From Ailurus styani (Eukaryota; Chordata; Mammalia; Carnivora; Ailuridae), in the NCBI GenBank assembly GCA_002007465.1, contig LNAC01000781.1, forward strand, positions 511,383 to 575,382: a stretch of 64,000 nucleotides of DNA, written 5' to 3'. The notes under the pieces are model-generated. The model was not told where the DNA came from and searched no databases. It was given only the letters and a program-made list of their open reading frames with translations. Positions 22,945-34,138 of this stretch are shown in pieces. The stretch's first letter is position 1, and the number at the start of each line of letters is the position of its first letter. The translations under genes were made by a program, and so were the position numbers.

Positions 22945-23204
22945 TTTTTCTTTTTTAAAGATATATTTATTTTATTTTAGAGGGAGAGAGAGAGAGGGAG
23001 AGCAGTGAGTGAGGTGAGGGGCAGAGGGAGAGAAGCAAACTCCCTGCTGAACACAGAGCTGAGGTGGAGCTCAAGATGGGGCTTGAGGTGGGGCTTCAGC
23101 GGGGCTCCAGGGGGGCTCCGATCTCATGATCCTGAGATCATGACCTGTGCTGAAGTCAAGAGTCAGTCAGTCCCCTAACTGACTGTGCCACCCAGGTGCC
23201 CCAA
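22945..23204 (-). mobile_element. CAN SINE with internal 12-bp minisatellite
   Basis: Inverted SINE (aaagatatatttattttatttt tail, gactgtgccacccaggtgcccc head). About 50 bp longer than its relatives because five 12-bp-like units occupy 23061-23119. TSD tttggataactttt at 22931-22944 and 23206-23219. Confidence 0.95.
23061..23119 (-). repeat. 12-bp minisatellite within the SINE, 5 units
   Basis: Units gaggtggagctc, aagatggggctt, gaggtggggctt, cagcggggctcc and a shortened aggggggctcc. A normal CAN SINE has one copy of this segment. Confidence 0.9.
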
Positions 23205-23399
23205 TTTTGGATAACTTTTGCTCACAAATAAGGCTAACAATTAATAAGGAGAAAATAGTTAAGACAAAATTCCTGGATGCTAGATAAATATTGTGGAAAG
23301 ATCAGTGCTCTTTATGTTACAGCACTGAGGAACAAAATAAAACTTTTGAACAGTCATGGAAACATAAGTGAGGGAAAAATGAAATAAAATTTCATTTAT

Positions 23400-23690
23400 A
23401 CGAGTAAAATTTTAGAAAACTGAAGTCTGGACGATCAATCAGGAGACTAGAGCAACTATCTAGGCAAAAAAATAATAATAGACCAAATTTGAATGGTGGC
23501 AGTGAAAATGGAAAGAAAAGGGCAGATGCAAAAGACATTATGAAAGATAAATTCACAGAACTTGATGACTTAGCCAAGGAAGAGGGATATGTAAAAACTA
23601 TCTTGAGGTTTTGGGTCTAGGACAGTAGTGATACATAATACATAAGAAAACCAAAAGAGGAGTAAATTTGTTTAAGTTTCTTAAGAAGGA
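23400..23690 (-). mobile_element. LINE-2 internal/3' fragment, inverted
   Basis: 'atcaggagactagagcaacta', 'tgaatggtggcagtgaaaat', 'gaacttgatgacttagccaa', 'ttgaggttttgggtctag', 'aaaagaggagtaaatttg' follow the inverted L2 upstream of its 3' end. Confidence 0.65.
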
Positions 23691-24091
23691 ATTTTGTATT
23701 GCATTTTCACCACATTAAATATTCAACTGAGCATCTGTTGTTCTGGCCATTCACTATTCACTCTTTATCTACTTACACATATACGTTTTTCTTTGACACA
23801 CCAATGCTCCTTCATACTCAGTTGACTCCTCATCCATCTACAGAATGAGCCATCAGTCTTCCAGTGAAAGCAATGAATTTCCTTAGATCCGATGATTAAT
23901 TCGGGGGCATACATGACCCAGTTGGAGGCAATTTTACAAAATGAGATTTTGCTCTAACAGTTGGGAGAGAGAGAAACAAGTGCTTTTTCCACTGGCTTCC
24001 CAGCGGTTAGCATGGTAAGACTGGTGAAAATGAAGGCAAGCCAGCAAAAGGCAACGCCAAAAATGGAGTGAGCCTGGTTCCTGATGACATC
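23691..24091. other. Unique sequence, nothing recognised
   Basis: No gene or repeat signature. Confidence 0.5.
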
Positions 24092-24102
24092 GTTTGAACA
24101 TT

Positions 24103-24305
24103 TTTTTTTTTTAAGATTTTATTTATTTATTTATTTGGGAGACAGAGTGCACGCACAAGCAGGGGGAGGGGCAGAGGGAGAAGGGGTGAGAGAGAATCCC
24201 ACAGTGCAGAGCCCAGCGCAGGGCTGGATCCCATGACAGTGAGATCATGACCTGAGCCAAAACTGAGTCCTGAGGAGTAACCAACTGAGCCACCCATGCA
24301 CTCCT
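24103..24305 (-). mobile_element. CAN SINE
   Basis: ttaagattttatttatttat tail, ccatgacagtgagatcatga, ccaactgagccacccatgc head. TSD tttgaacattt / tttgaaccttt (24093 and 24308) with one mismatch. Confidence 0.95.
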
Positions 24306-24318
24306 CCTTTGAACCTTT

Positions 24319-25049
24319 AATTCAAGTCTCCTACATTTTCAGTACATGAGACAACAAATTCCTTTTGGCCTTAAACAAGTTAGGCAGAGACTCTTGTCTG
24401 ACAGTAAGAAAGCAAGACAATTGTTCTATAAAAGCAATATGCAAAAATGGAACTCCTTATCTTAAAAACAAATTGAGAAGAGAGGAGGAGGAAGAAAAGA
24501 CAATAAGAGCTTCCTGGAAAACTAAATCTTATCTTTTATGGGAAGTAAAAATAAATATTTGCCCATTTTTAAAGGTGAATATCTGTAGATTTTTTTCTCA
24601 ATCTTTTCTCATCTAAGTACATGTCATAGTCCTGTGGACATGTGCATTTGCTAAACTATGTCATTACATTTATTTTATATTGCAATCTCCCTCAAATCCA
24701 TAAGCAAGTCCTTCTTTTACATGTGTTCTTTCATAAACCCACAAATTACTACTGGAGGGGTAATAGTATATTCCCTCTTTGGAGTTTTGGTATTTCCAAA
24801 GAGTGCCATGTCTTCATTTGTACCCTGTCTTTTCCATTAGAATTCCAGAGAACAAAACCCCAGAATCAAGAGTAAGAAGATGAATGCTTGAGTAACTGGC
24901 ATCATCAGCACATGTGGTATGCTTCATTTGATACTTTCTTTAAAAAGTAAAACCAAAGTCTACATTTTTTACTAAAATGAGTAGTTCTTGTCTTTCCAGG
25001 AGCTGATCTGTTCTTTTATTTTTATAGACTACTGTTATTCATTTAATAA
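24319..25049. other. Unique AT-rich sequence, no gene seen
   Basis: Overlapping frames of 60-83 codons (24365-24875) show no domain. Confidence 0.5.
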
Positions 25050-25440
25050 ATTATTTTTCTTACTTAAGGAAATAATTTGTTTGCAAAATGTTACCCTAAT
25101 TAATTTAACATTTAATTATAATTAAACATTATAGTAAATATTTATATATCATATTAAATATAATTATAAAGATATATATTATAAATAGTATTAATTATAA
25201 ATTATTATACAATAATAAATAACATATAAGTAATAATTATACATATATTATTAAATAAGTGTAATTATGTACATCCTAGAATGAGTTAATAAAGAAAAAT
25301 ATTAATATAAAATATATAAAATATAAATATAATAAATTAAATAATTTAAATTAAATTTAAATTTAAACACATAAATTAATTTATTAAATTAGAATAATAA
25401 TTAAATAAATTAATATAAAAATAAAAAATAAAGTATTCTG
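25050..25440. repeat. Extreme AT-rich low-complexity block
   Basis: Almost entirely A and T for nearly 400 bases, with recurring taatta, aaattt and atataa motifs and self-complementary stretches such as aaatttaaatttaaa. Resembles a matrix-attachment-type sequence, which is inference from composition only. Confidence 0.8.
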
Positions 25441-25849
25441 CACAAATGTATATTATATAGTCTGCTGTTAATATGTATTTATGCCAAAAGAGATTTTTTT
25501 ATTTATAGAACTATATTTTGCAAATAAAAAGAAATGACAATAGATACTGTTCAACTACTTTTCAATACAGTGATCTCTCTTTTCTTGTCTTTAATGCAAA
25601 ATAGTAGTTAATATTTAAATCAATCTGTCAGGGAAAAAGTATTTATTGAGTTTCCATTTTTCAGCATTACAAGATATTTAGAATAAATATATCATAAAGC
25701 CCCTTTATTACCCAATTCAAAACCTAGTCAGTCATAGGAAATAAATGTTAGAATTAAGAAGGCAACATTAAGCTGAAAAGAAAGCATTGGCTAGTACATA
25801 AGCTAAAACACCCAAAATACAGACCAGCAACTTTTTAACCCTTCCTAAT
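25441..25849. other. AT-rich spacer, nothing recognised
   Basis: No gene; a possible diverged L2/MIR trace (gtatttattgagtttcc at 25639) is too short to assign. Confidence 0.45.
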
Positions 25850-26770
25850 GACATCTCAGATCCAACATGTGCACAACAGAATTTCTGATCTTTCCTTTAA
25901 TGCGCATTCCCAACAAAAGCTGCCTGAAGCCACCTTTGCCATGCTGACTCCTCATCATTCCATTTGTTCAGACCAAAATTCTTCATGCCATCTTCAAATC
26001 CACTCTTTCTGTTATATACATAACTAATCTGAGAGGAAATCCTATTGGATCCACCTGCAGACTATCACTTTTTTTTTCTTCAGATTATCACTTCTTATCA
26101 CTCTTTTGCTCCTACCATGGTCTGAGCCACGACACCTCAGATATATGTTATTGTTATTAAAGTCACCTTCTAACTGATCATTTTGCTTCTGCCCTTGTTC
26201 CTTTATGATCTGTCCTCAATGCAGTATCCAAAGGTATCCTTTCAAAACTCATCAGATAATTACACTTCTCTGCACAGTAAAAATCAAAGTCTTCATGAGG
26301 GATTACAACATTTTACAGGACCTGTTATTGCTGTGACCACGCCTACCCTTTACTCTTCCCCTGACCATGATGGCCTCTTTGCTGTTGCTCAAACATATCA
26401 GGTAACAAGCCACCTTAGGAACTTTGCGCAAAGCTTCTCTTTACTCAAAAGTTCCCCAGCCCCTTCGTCTTCTCCAAGTTTTTTTCCTTTCTTTTCAATT
26501 GAGATCTATTTAGTAAGCTGTACTCTGATCATTCACCTAAAATTGCACCTCAGGAAATTTTCTATCCACCTTCTCTACACTTTATTTTTCCACAGTACTA
26601 TCATCTTCTTTAAAAATATTAAATAATCCATTTATTTTGTTTACTGATTGTCTTTTCCTACACTCACATAAGTTCCAGAAGTGCAAGAATCCTTGACTGT
26701 TTTGTTCATTGAATTATTCCAAGAACCTAGAACAAATGCTCAATAAATATTTTCTGAATGAATTGAATCA
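25850..26770 (+). mobile_element. LINE-2 3' region, longest fragment in the window
   Basis: Co-linear with L2 for over 900 bp: 'acagaatttctgatctttcc', 'tcttcatgccatcttcaaatc', 'gtctgagccacgacacctc', 'ccttctaactgatcattttgc', 'aaatcaaagtcttcatgagg', 'aggaactttgcgcaaagctt', 'ataagttccagaagtgcaag', 'acctagaacaaatgctcaataa' and the end 'tctgaatgaattgaat'. The 147-codon frame at 26183-26626 lies wholly inside and is a chance frame of non-coding L2. Confidence 0.88.
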
Positions 26771-26859
26771 ATGTTGTATCATTCTTGTAGAGGATAAAGC
26801 ATAGATTTGGAATTAGATTATATTACTTCTCATTTAAATCTGACATTTTAGAAATTTTT

Positions 26860-27000
26860 ACAAAGTATTAGTCATTACACTAACAATATATGGTGGATAA
26901 TGTTATCATCCCACTTACACTTGAGGAAACTAAGTAACTAAAACACAATTGCATAATTGGTAAGTGATAAACCTAGATTCGAACTTGTGTTACTTGAGGC
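26860..27000 (-). mobile_element. MIR SINE, inverted
   Basis: 'atgttatcatcccacttacac', 'ttgaggaaactaagtaacta', 'gcataattggtaagtgata', 'ctagattcgaacttgtg': inverted MIR. Confidence 0.75.
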
Positions 27001-27029
27001 AAGAATTGGATATATTTAATACTCTGTCA

Positions 27030-27240
27030 TGCGATCTTTACTGAGTACCTTTGGGCAAGCCATTTACATGCTATGAGCTTCTTTTCTTTCATCAGTTAAA
27101 TAAGGATACCATGGCTTCCCATACATTACTGTGCTAAGAAACAGAGATAATATTTGTATTATTTGCCTGGCAAATAATTATAATATTGCAAATATTTGTA
27201 ATATTTTCCTGGCAAATAATAAGCAGTCATTAAATGACAA
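27030..27240 (+). mobile_element. MIR SINE
   Basis: 'ctttgggcaagccatttacat', 'gcttcttttctttcatcag', 'ttaaataaggatacc', 'ggcaaataataagcagtcatt': MIR in the sense direction. Immediately next to an inverted MIR. Contains an imperfect local duplication around 'tggcaaataat' (27166-27220). Confidence 0.65.
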
Positions 27241-27889
27241 TTATCTTTTAGTCCTTCCTATATTTGCATAAGAGACATCTCAAGCAAGAACAATCCTTAC
27301 AGGATGTATCCTGTCTTTAAAAGACACAGGAATGAGGTCAGGGCTCAATGTAAAGGATCAAGAAACTTATTTATTCAATTTTAATTTAGGATTTAGGCTA
27401 GAAAGTCAAAGTTCTTCCTCAAAAAGCAGAACTAAACTCTAGTGAATAATAAATGGTCTGTATACCAGAGTGTTCTTTATGCATATTTCCTTAACTTGGC
27501 AGCCAGGGTCATAGGGACCTTAGGAGAGATTCAGTGACTTGGAGAACTTTATCACAAACTCTGATGGAGAGCCAGGGGTACCAAGTTTCCATTTCACTTT
27601 AGCACTTACCCACCAGGTGCTCCTGAATACATCATCTCTCTGTGCATTACAGACTATACATGAAACTCATAGAGCTAATGCTGACATAGTGCTGACTTTG
27701 GGCCAGACATTCTCCTTGTATCTCAGCTTCTTTGATCCTTCAAACAACTTTCCAGTTAGGATAAAGAGCCATCACTGAGGGTTGGGGTCACCAGAAATGA
27801 TGACAAGTAAGAGCTGATTTCTGAAAGACAGAAAATTTCCATAAGCAGAGAGGCAAGATTACATTTCCAGAGGAATGACAGCATTGTTA
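27241..27889. other. Unique sequence, no gene seen
   Basis: The 79-codon frame at 27539 is unsupported. Confidence 0.5.
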
Positions 27890-28340
27890 CTGAGTTAATA
27901 AACATGCATTGAGTACTGGTTGGCAAACATCTGCTAATGCTATGTGCATTCCAAATATATATGTGCATTCCACATATATGTGAAACATGATTCTTAATGG
28001 AAAGAAGTTTACAGATTTTATAGACTAGATGGAAAGAAAGACAAGGAGACACTTAATCATTGTGTAGGGCCAACTGTGACAAATATTATAAAAGAAACTC
28101 GACAAAATGCTTGAAGCAAAGAGACAGGAAATATCCAATTTTTTGGTGGACATGAGAGAATATTTTATAAAGATGATATATGAATATGAGAGACAATGGG
28201 GATTTTTATTAATAAGGATTAATATAAGGGCATTCCAAGTAGAGAAACGATCTTAGTGTGAGCGTGGTTGTGTGAAAGAGCAAATGGCTCAGAAGCAGAA
28301 ATGTATGCAGAGTACACAGGGCAAAAATGAGGAATGTGTA
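27890..28340 (-). mobile_element. Possible LINE-2 fragment, inverted and very diverged
   Basis: 'aacatgcattgagtactgg' near the start and 'gggcattccaagtagagaaa' / 'gtgaaagagcaaatggctcag' near the end have the order of an inverted L2 3' end. The middle is not recognisable. Includes a near-duplicate 'atgtgcattcca' pair at 27942-27972. Confidence 0.4.
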
Positions 28341-28469
28341 CAAAAAGAATTTTAATGGTGTTTTTGTAAGTCTAGTTAATTTACTGAGAAATCTCAGTTT
28401 AATGAGAAAGATAAATGGAGGGGAGAAAGTCCTCCTTGCGGTTTGGCAATTAATCCTACTTCACAATTG

Positions 28470-28526
<57 letters not shown>

Positions 28527-28530
28527 GTGT
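28470..28530. repeat. (TG)n microsatellite, about 28 units
   Basis: Long uninterrupted tg run ending in gttgtgtatgaga. A plus-strand frame through it encodes only Cys-Val repeats and is not a gene. Confidence 0.98.
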
Positions 28531-29449
28531 ATGAGAGAGAGATACAAACCTAGTAGTCATTGTACACATGAAAATATCACTGAAGAGAACTCACGAACCA
28601 AGAGTTTGCTGACATTTTCTCTCTCTAAATTGCCACATCATAAGTACTTCAGTTTTCAAGGAAACACAGCTAGACTCATTGATCCCACAGTAAAGCAAAT
28701 TTATTCCTAAAAGACCAAAGTAAAGACAGTGGCTTTAATAAGCTCTAAGAAAATATACTCAGCATTCCCTTCCTCCCCCTGCCTCAAGTGCATTTGAGGC
28801 AGTGCAAGGTCTAAGTTTGAGCAGATGGATTTCAGTGCAAGTAATTACAAGCTGCAACACAATTTCCTTAAAACGACACACATACTAGACAAATACTTAT
28901 TTGTGGTTATAGAGTGGGTAAAGTTACTATAAAAATAGTAGCACACCTTATAATAGTGCTGTATGCCATAATTTACCTTTGCTATATCTGAAGTGTCATA
29001 TCTTGTTCCAGACTTAATATTTAGTAACTAACAATTTAATGTACAAATCTCCAGCCTAAGAAGCAGAATAATTAGAAGAGGCGAGCCCCTCTTTTTAGAT
29101 GGAAAACATATATATATAGTGGACCATGAAAAATGCTTAAGGATTACACAGAAAAGAGAAGTGATTTTGAGTTATGAAGAATTATGATGCAATTTTCAAA
29201 TAACTCTTATCAGACATGTAGTAAACTCAATGCAGATATGTGGAAAGTATATGAAAGTAAATGCCATGAGCACTCTTAATTGATGTGCATATGTCCTCTA
29301 GAAATAGGATTAAAACCTAATTACTATGAAAAATACACTCAAATCCATCATAATTTTCATCCACCAGAAGTCAATGTGATAAAAGTATGTGGACAGTTCT
29401 TTCTGACTTTGGCTTTGGAGAAAAATGAGCATTGAGGAAATTGCTCTTC
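28531..29449. other. Unique sequence, nothing recognised
   Basis: No gene or repeat signature beyond a short (TA)n at about 29109. Confidence 0.5.
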
Positions 29450-29466
29450 TTTTTTTTTTTTTTTTT
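29450..29466. repeat. Poly(T), 17 nt
   Basis: Homopolymer run; no SINE or L1 body is visible beside it, so its origin is unknown. Confidence 0.9.
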
Positions 29467-29818
29467 ACCATCCAAAATAACTCTCTTATTGAATAGCAAA
29501 CAAAAATAATAACAAAACAAAAATGTCAACAACAAACACATTTCCTATGCTATAGAAAATTTGGAGTTGTTTGGGTTGATTAAATGGGTGATTGAACAAG
29601 AATCACCCAAGGATTTGGCTCTTTTTTTGTAATTTACTAGGAATATTCCATTTCATTTGAGTAGTTTATTTGAGCTTTTTGAACATCAGCTTTACCACAC
29701 AGCAAAGGGTAAAAGGCTAGAATTCAGTTCACTTCAAAATGTCAGCACTCAAAGACTATTTGAAGGCACAACAATTTCTGGCAGTTTATATGAGATCTGT
29801 CAGTTAAAGGTGACATTT
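29467..29818. other. Unique sequence, nothing recognised
   Basis: A-rich start followed by unique sequence; a 62-codon frame at 29657 is unsupported. Confidence 0.5.
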
Positions 29819-29832
29819 TGTGAGCTTTTTTC

Positions 29833-30021
29833 TTTTTTCTCTTAAAGATTTTATTTATTTATTTGATAGAGAGAGAGAGAGATCTCAACTAGGCAGAGAG
29901 AGAGGGAAGCAGGCTCTCCGCTGAGCAGAGAGACCCCGATGCGGGGCTCGATCTCAAGACACTGAGATCATGACCTGAGCTGAAGGCAGAGGCTTAACCC
30001 ACTGAACCACCCAGGTGCCCC
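29833..30021 (-). mobile_element. CAN SINE, young-type
   Basis: ttaaagattttatttattta tail and cccactgaaccacccaggtgccc head. Exact 14-bp TSD ttgtgagctttttt at about 29818-29831 and 30022-30035. Confidence 0.96.
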
Positions 30022-30228
30022 TTGTGAGCTTTTTTCAAGACCTATAAGTGTGTTGGGTACTCACAAATGAGATTATAACTTAGATAATAACTTAGATAAT
30101 AGAAATCAAGTACACACACTTTTGCCAACATTCCCTTATTTTCCATTGTTTTGCTTTTTATCATTCTGGCCAAAAACTACAATAGCAAATGCAAAACAGT
30201 TCCTATCACAGGGCCTTGCACACTGAAC

Positions 30229-30290
30229 TCAGGAGGGAGGGAAGGAAAGAAGGAATGAAGAAAGAAAGAAAGGGACAAAAGAAAAATTTA
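30229..30290. repeat. Purine-rich (GGAA/GAAA)n tract
   Basis: Nearly pure A/G for about 60 bases (gagggagggaaggaaagaag...). Confidence 0.9.
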
Positions 30291-31889
30291 CACCTAACGA
30301 GAGAAACAGTGTGGTCACACATAGACATAAATTTGAAGCATCCCACCAAGAACCACAAAATAAAGGAAATAAGATTGCCCTATGAAAATTAAATGTTAAC
30401 ATCATCCTGTAATCCCTAAGAACAGAGATAACCAAATTCACTTTAAACAGACAGAATGGTTCATCCATATAAAGAGAGCCTATTAACATTTCTAAAGTTT
30501 TATTAACATATTTGAAGAAAGATCTAATTAATCAGAAGAGTATTTATAGTCAAAGAATCAATAAAAAGGAGAGTTTGGAAAGCAAACTGAATAAGGATTG
30601 TCTGGAGAGTTTTCCCATGGACTTTGATCATATTCAACTGAAGAGATGGATGCATAAGGTTGTCTTCATCCAATACCCTTTAATGAAAGCATGAACTAAC
30701 TAAACAATCTTTTTTGTTTTGTTTAATAACATTATATAAACTTCTGATTAAAACATACAAGTCCCCATGTAGGCTGTCCATAAGATAAAATGTAAAAGTG
30801 CCATTGAAGCAACACAAGTAGAAAGCCTTCACAAGGGGATACTAACAACGTTTAATGCATTGAAGACATTATGGATGGGAAAAAAACCAAATGTTTAAAA
30901 ATGTCTCCTTTTGGGCCATGAATAACCTGAACACAAACCATTTCAGGGAGGTAGTAGAGCTAAAAACCTGACTTCCATGAACAGTGGAATGAGAGTTCAG
31001 GAGACAAGTGCCAGCAAAGGTAAACAAATTTTCAGTAAGCATTGCTGTGAAGGAAAGACAAAAGTAGTATCCAGATCTGGGGAGTCAAGGAATCAGGGTG
31101 GCAATTAGCCAATTTTCAAATTTGAATGGAAAAATGATTTGGTAACAATACAAACAAGCCTTAAGTCATGGAGGTGATTAATTGATAAAATTTAAATATA
31201 ATATCATCTCTTTCTCTGTGAACTAGATCATCTGTTATAATTAAGAGGGGTTTTCACTTAAACAGGAGTATAATGGCTCTTCCTCACAAAAACCTACTAA
31301 AATTCCTTCATAGGAATAAAAGGTTGTTTTAAATGGAAGGGCAGATAGAATGAAAAAAGCAGACAACAGCAGTAAAATGATCAAGGAGATGGAACTTTAT
31401 CATAGAAGAAGGATATATAGGATTCTCAGAATGATGATGAAGGGAAATTCCAAGACATTAGTGCATAGTTTCTAGAAATCAGTCAAACCAGGTAGAAAAG
31501 AAATGCTGGGGTCTCCAGGGGCATTGATATTATAGATTAAAGACAAAGAGATAATAGGTAGGTAGAGAGCAAGAAAGAATATAGGTAGATAGAAAGATAC
31601 ATAGTTAGATGCACTGATAGATTATTTGATGTGGTTGACCATTTGGTGATGTTTTGTAATTCTTTCAGATTTGGAAGAAAATTACTAGCTAATACATTGA
31701 AACTTAAGTAAATGCTTAAGTATTTACAAATTCTAGAAAAAATAAAAGTTATTCAAGGGCAGAAATATCACCATGGATCACTATGTGGTTCAGGTTAAAT
31801 AATATTTGCATATTCATAGGCATGTAAACACTGAGTACTTATTTAAATGAAACTTTTAATAAATTATATTGAGAGTATAGTGGAAAGTA
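30291..31889. other. Unique sequence, no gene seen
   Basis: About 1.6 kb without a recognised repeat. A GATA-like series (agataataggtaggtagag... agatagaaagataca) at 31548-31622 is a weak simple repeat. Confidence 0.5.
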
Positions 31890-31960
31890 TGCGCATGTCT
31901 GTGGGTGTGAGGGAGAGAGGCAGGGAAAGAGAAAAGGAAAGAGAAAGAGGGTAAGGGAGA
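31890..31960. repeat. Purine-rich (GA)n-like tract
   Basis: gtgagggagagaggcagggaaagag and similar for about 70 bases. Confidence 0.85.
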
Positions 31961-32268
31961 ATGAATATGTTTTGGACAGATCATCAGCATGTATTGGAGA
32001 ACTACTTAACTTCACAATAGGAAATCTGTAGATTTTAAAAAATTTTAAATGAAGAAAGAGCAACAAAGTATACTTATTTAAAATTAGGAAGTCTAGTTTC
32101 AAAAAGTAGAAGTTAAAAATTGTTTTTGTAGAGTGGGACTTGCAGTTAGGCAGTGGACAGAACAGAATTATTATCATTATAAACCTTATGCTACAATTTG
32201 ACTTATTAAATTATATTAAGTATATAACTTTGATTAATATAAAAATTTAATTTAAAAGAGTGAAGGAT

Positions 32269-32489
32269 GGGCGCCTGGGTGGCTCAGTGGGTTAAAGCTG
32301 CTGCCTTCGGCTCAGGTCATGATCCCAGGGTCCTGGGATGGAGGCCCACGTAGGGCTCTCTGCTCAGCAGGGAGCCTGCTTCCTCCTCTCTCCTCTCTCT
32401 CTGCCTGCCTCTCTGCCTACTTGTAATCTCTCTCTCTGTGTCAAATGAATAAATAAAATCTTTAAAAAAATAAATAAATAGATAAAAAT
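32269..32489 (+). mobile_element. CAN SINE, young subfamily
   Basis: Near-consensus, with an extended aaataaataaatagataaaaat tail. Exact 14-bp TSD aaaagagtgaagga at 32254-32267 and 32490-32503. Confidence 0.97.
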
Positions 32490-32503
32490 AAAAGAGTGAA
32501 GGA

Positions 32504-33629
32504 ATAATTTCAAAGCTTTCAGGGAGCAGAGTTAGAGTTCTAAAGACTTCTAAAGAATGAGAAGGGAAAAAAAATACCCATAAAATTGAGAACAAATGTT
32601 TTATCCTTATGTTAGACCTTAAAAACAATCTCAACTTATGTTACCATCCGTATCTACCACAGCTTCTAAAAGTGTACCTGAATATCCAAGCACATTAGAT
32701 TGTTTGCTATATCCAAAGATGCCTTTAATCATTACCATAAAATCACTCCTTCTCTATCTCGATCTGTCAAAATTCTAACAATCCTTCAAATACTGTCAAT
32801 GCTATTTCCTTTTTTCCTCCCATCCTCAACTACATGGAATATTTTCCTCTTGTGAGCCCCACTGAACTCTTACTGAATTTACATGATCTCATCTCTTATT
32901 TATTTATTTATTTATTGTATATTCACCTCATTCTAAGCTGCTTAAATTTTGAGGCTGTGTTACTTATTTTGCATTCTTTGGGTTAACTAACAAAACATTT
33001 AAAGATTTACTAATCACCTCATGGCTGTGTAAAATTAAATTGAAATCTGATAGGCAATTCTCCTCTGTTTTTAAGGGAAATATAATTTACTGCTTTTATT
33101 TTTATTATTATCGTGGGTTTAAATTGTTATTACTTGTACCACTACTACATGAAACTTGGTTAAGAAAGATGACATAAAATGAGGATTCAAGTTTTTTCAT
33201 TTGGATGTTTTATCTAAAAATTATTTTCATGAGCACTATGGAGGAAAACACTCTTGTTTTCTTTTAAAACTGAATGTATAAGTGCAAAATAGCCAGAGAG
33301 AAGGCATATAATAAGCCACGAATTTATCACATCACTAGTTACAGGTTCATTTTTTTATTAGAATTTCTTTGGAAAATAGTAAAGAACAGTCTTTAATCAT
33401 TGTCAAAAATGAAGAATGTCTCTGGAAATAATAAAACTCATTTCAAATAAATAATTGATGATTTATGTTAATCAGTAATGACAATAATTTTTCTTTATTA
33501 AATTATTAGATAAACTTACTTCATTTTTTAAAATGACTATTAATTATTAGTCATTTAAAATATTCCATGCACTATTGATGGTATTTATATTATTTATCTT
33601 ATATAATTCTCACAGAAATAGCAGCAGAT
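32504..33629. other. Unique AT-rich sequence, no gene seen
   Basis: A (TTTA)n run of about six units lies near 32896-32920. Otherwise nothing recognised. Confidence 0.5.
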
Positions 33630-33870
33630 AGAATATAATAATAATACACATAGCACTTACTATATGCTAAACCCTCATCTAAAAGTTTTTTTACACATAC
33701 TAAATGTCACAACTTTATGAAGCAGGTACTATTATTATTAATTTCATTTTATAGCTTAGGAAACAATGACATAGACAGGTTAAGTAATTTCCCTATGGTC
33801 ACACATGTAAAAAGTGTAATACCAGGATTGGAATACAGGATTCAGAATTCAAATCTAACCGTTATATTAA
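33630..33870 (-). mobile_element. MIR SINE, nearly complete, inverted
   Basis: 'agcacttactatatgctaaac', 'tatgaagcaggtactattatt', 'attttatagcttaggaaaca', 'gacaggttaagtaatttccct', 'ggtcacacatgtaaaaag', 'ccaggattggaatacagg': a long ordered inverted MIR. Confidence 0.88.
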
Positions 33871-33970
33871 ATAGGCATCCTTATTACTATTATTATCCTC
33901 ATTCTTTGGATGAGCAACCTGAGGCTTAGAGATGGTATGTATGTGGTAGAACCAGAATTTGAATTTGTCT
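33871..33970 (-). mobile_element. Second MIR fragment, inverted
   Basis: 'attactattattatcctcatt', 'ggatgagcaacctgaggct', 'gtagaaccagaatttgaat' repeat the MIR core directly after the previous copy, in the same orientation. Confidence 0.65.
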
Positions 33971-34024
33971 GTTTTATTTATTAAGCTTTATGCCACAGAC
34001 ATGACATTAAAAGAAAACATTATT

Positions 34025-34138
34025 GGGGTGCCTGTCTGGCTTAGTGAATGGAGCATGTGGTTCTTGATCTTGGGGTTGTGAGTTCAAGCTCCACGTTGGG
34101 TACAGAGATTACTTAAAAAGAAAATCTTAAAAAGATAA
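34025..34138 (+). mobile_element. Short, older CAN-type SINE
   Basis: ggggtgcctgtctggcttag, cttgatcttggggttgtgag, ttcaagctccacgttgggta, gagattacttaaaaagaaaatctt. A compact form without the CT-rich body, as in older carnivoran SINEs. TSD-like aaaagaaaacatta / aagagaaaatgtta. Confidence 0.88.

Noticed and set aside
26183..26626. 147-codon plus-strand open frame
   Set aside because: It lies entirely within a LINE-2 3' region that is non-coding in this orientation and frame; composition follows the repeat.
28327..28710. 127-codon frame
   Set aside because: Its centre is Cys-Val repeats translated from a (TG)n microsatellite and nothing else is recognisable.
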